Positions 62,157-64,000 of a stretch of 64,000 nucleotides of DNA are shown in pieces (position 1 is the stretch's first letter; every line of letters begins with the position of its first letter). Source of the stretch: Podaxis mareebaensis (Eukaryota > Basidiomycota > Agaricomycetes > Agaricales > Agaricaceae); assembly GCA_018524725.1 (NCBI GenBank), contig JAEUWP010000138.1, positions 171,099 through 235,098 of the forward strand, read 5' to 3'. A model generated the notes under the pieces. That model saw only the letters and a program-made list of their open reading frames with translations. It ran no database searches and had not been told where the DNA came from. A program made the position numbers and the translations under genes.

Positions 62157-63225
62157 CTTTCTTTCTTTTTTTTTTAAATCCATGTTTATTGCAATAGAAC
62201 TAGTCTACTATAAAAGGGTGCATGGTAGCAGTCCCAATGGTGTAAAGAAAAGGAAAAAGAAAGAAAAGAGAAAACAAGTACCCCAAACAACATGAATGAA
62301 AGAGTTCAAAGTTAAATATAGGTAGACAAAAACAGAAAGAGTCCAAACTGAATATATTGACATGCCCTACTTGCACTTGTCTTGACTAACACTTATGATC
62401 CCCCACCCCAATGAGCAGGAGTTTTCTTGGCTGAAGCAGTAGCCATGTCACAACACCTGGCTATGGAGCAATGGGAGGCCTCAGAATGAGGTCCTCCACA
62501 GAGAGGACACTTGGGTGCATGGGTACAGTAAGTATCAAAAGGATGACCCCAGTACCAGCAATGCTAACACTGAGGTGTGCTAGTGTGGATATAAGCCCCT
62601 TTAATAAGACAGGACACACCATTTATCATGATGTGCCTGTTGATAAGAGAGGCAGCAAGAGTGCCATGTTGAGAATCAACCAAGTTGATCTACACAGTGG
62701 CAGTATCAGACTTGGTGGAATTGCAAATAATGTGCATGTGATGCATGTCAGTGGTGGGGAAGAAGGGAGAGGCTGAGGCCTCAGTCTTGACTTGGTTGGC
62801 CATGAAGAAGGGGACATCTACAATCTTAATAAAAGACCAGGACACAGGGAGGGTGACAGAGGCACTTTTGAGCACAGAGGGAAGTGAAGCAGCAATGGTA
62901 TTGAGGTCTGCTTGGGAGGGGATACCACCTGTAGAGAAGGCAATGATACTGGAGTGGAAATGGCTGGAGTCAATGACAAGTGCTGACTTAGCCCAGGTAA
63001 GCACTTGATTAAAGCACATGACTAGTGATTGAAGGAAGACACAAGTGCTAACTAAATTGCTAGTACTGGCATCTAGGAAGAATTGCTACCAGGTGGGACC
63101 CCAGGTAGCAAAGTATGGCTTACACTGAGTGGAGGGGTTAAGGCTAGAGGGACCAGACTTGACATCATGTGAGGGAGGTCTAGGCCTGTCATGTAGAGGT
63201 AGAGGGGTATGTGAGGGAGGCTGGT
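62157..63225 (-). mobile_element. Non-autonomous LINE-like element, copy B (inverted, cut by an LTR element)
   Basis: Minus-strand relative of copy A. Its poly(A) end is the T-rich run at 62,157-62,175. The last about 65 nt before the tail match copy A with substitutions (GGGACTGCTA, then CCCTTTT, GCAATAAAC, GGATT). Upstream lie an untranslated stretch of about 250 nt that differs from copy A, one complete zinc knuckle plus a CPLCGGPH finger (62,590-62,470), and the conserved ORF1 middle (63,019-62,690: NQVLTWAKSALVIDS, ADLNTIAASLPSVLKSA, VDVPFFMANQVKTEA). The third knuckle seen in copy A is missing. Its 5' part stops at the LTR at 63,226; the remainder should lie beyond the window. Again there is no ORF2. 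Confidence 0.8.
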
Positions 63226-63486
63226 TGTTATGGTCTCAGCTATATTTAGCACATACTTACTCAGCACACTGTTTCACCTTATGTTTCAGCCCCTTTGTTA
63301 CACTTTACCTTAGTCATCCACTGACTCATCTCTTTGTTTCATCTATTCTTAGCTACTCCTCTCATAGTATATAAACCCTAGGCAGAGCACCTGTACTCCT
63401 TACGCTTTACCAACTAGTTCTTTCCCCTTTGCTCATCCTCAAGTCTTTGCCTAGTTGCAACCTGAGTTCATACAAAGGTTGTAACA
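63226..63486 (+). repeat. 5' LTR of a retrotransposon extending beyond the window
   Basis: A 261-bp segment with TGTTA at the left edge and TAACA at the right edge, a TATATAAA box at 63368-63375, and just downstream a TGGTAAAGCATC stretch (63489-63500) in the position of a tRNA primer-binding site. It is placed as the left LTR because the PBS-like site is to its right and the left flank is LINE copy B sequence. The matching 3' LTR is not in the window, so a solo LTR cannot be ruled out. Confidence 0.6.
63368..63375 (+). promoter_or_regulatory. LTR TATA box
   Basis: TATATAAA about 140 bp into the LTR, followed within 30-40 bp by a pyrimidine-rich stretch; the expected core promoter of the element. 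Confidence 0.5.
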
Positions 63487-64000
63487 TTTGGTAAAGCATC
63501 ACCAACTCACCTTGCAACAAGGAAGGCCCAGCTAGGGGCATATACCAAGGCACAACCAGGCATGACAGCAGTGCTCAATTAGGAGTAAGGCTCAGTGTAT
63601 GAGTGGAAGCAATATTTGGAACAGTTGAGAAGGAACACCAGCACTGTACAGCCTAGGACAAACCAGGGAGCCATCAGTGGCAGAGTTTTCAGATGTTACA
63701 GAGAGTGAACACACCAACAATGAAGAGACTACCAAGTCAGAACTCGAAGACCAGCCAGAACTAGCAGATGAAGAACAACCAGAGGAAACAGATGAAGAAG
63801 ATCCAGAAGAACCTGCAGATGAAGAAGAACAAGAACCAGTAGATGAAGAAGACATTGATATCGACATTGTAAGGGCTGGGCCCTTACCGTCGTGTTGTCT
63901 CTTGTTCCCTCATTAATTTAGCTGCTCCTTTTATTAATTACTTAATTAATTCTCTTGTTTGTCTTCAGCATTGATGGATTACTCAATCCATCAAACATAC
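63487..64000 (+). mobile_element. Start of LTR-retrotransposon internal region (gag leader), runs off window
   Basis: It begins with a PBS-like TGG site. An open frame at 63677-63916 codes an extremely acidic Glu/Asp-rich segment (DEEQPEETDEEDPEEP-type repeats), such as can occur at the N-terminus of fungal Gag proteins, and then reaches a stop after a GTAAGG. CpGs reappear here (for example near 63,746 and 63,861), unlike in the older elements to the left, which suggests a more recent insertion. No further domain is visible before the window ends. Confidence 0.5.

Overview
This 64 kb window is nuclear DNA of a filamentous basidiomycete, most likely an Agaricomycete. The evidence is a compact layout with many short introns (mostly 38-75 nt, one 283 nt, two GC-AG), conserved fungal housekeeping genes, and families typical of mushroom-forming fungi (seven-TM DUF6533-like protein, several F-box-like proteins, M50B-like peptidase, tubby-like domain protein). 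All functional names come from reading the translated sequence; no database search was run. Where exon joins are given, they keep the reading frame and rebuild the family motif across the splice.

Layout. 0-11 kb: DUF6533-like membrane protein (+), FAD monooxygenase of the phenol hydroxylase type (-), TMA16 (-) back to back with MOZART1/MZT1 (+), a Zds1-type protein (+), ARPC2 of the Arp2/3 complex (+). 12-20 kb: acetyl-CoA carboxylase in 12 exons (+). 20-30 kb: glutamine-dependent NAD synthetase in 19 exons (+), exocyst SEC6 (-) back to back with COQ6 (+), an F-box-like protein (-), a coiled-coil protein that may be HAUS4-like (+). 30.4-40.7 kb is gene-poor and holds one convincing gene, a disordered hypothetical protein at 36.2-37.3 kb. 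40.7-57.4 kb is dense again: tubby-like protein (-), F-box/LRR-like protein (+), COX23 (+), amidase (-), U2AF large subunit (-) back to back with FIS1 (+), M50B-like peptidase (-), a divergent H2A.Z-like histone-fold gene (+), and PI4P 5-kinase MSS4 (-).

From about 57.46 kb to the right end the window is a nested transposon cluster. A Ty1/copia remnant (-) with a large internal deletion is interrupted by an ORF1-only, poly(A)-ended LINE-like element with a 12-bp target duplication. A second, inverted copy of that element lies further right and is itself cut by a 261-bp LTR that starts another element running off the window. From 57,461 to 63,402 I could find only one CpG dinucleotide. Internal stops that look like former CGA arginine codons indicate heavy CpG methylation and deamination. 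This block starts only about 40 bp upstream of the MSS4 start codon.

The genes form no single pathway. Recurrent themes are mitochondria (COX23, FIS1, COQ6), polarity, secretion and actin (SEC6, ARPC2, Zds1, MSS4) and central metabolism (ACC1, QNS1). Several pairs share head-to-head promoters of about 100-135 bp. The least conventional items are the half-LINE family with its CpG erasure and the H2A.Z-like gene.
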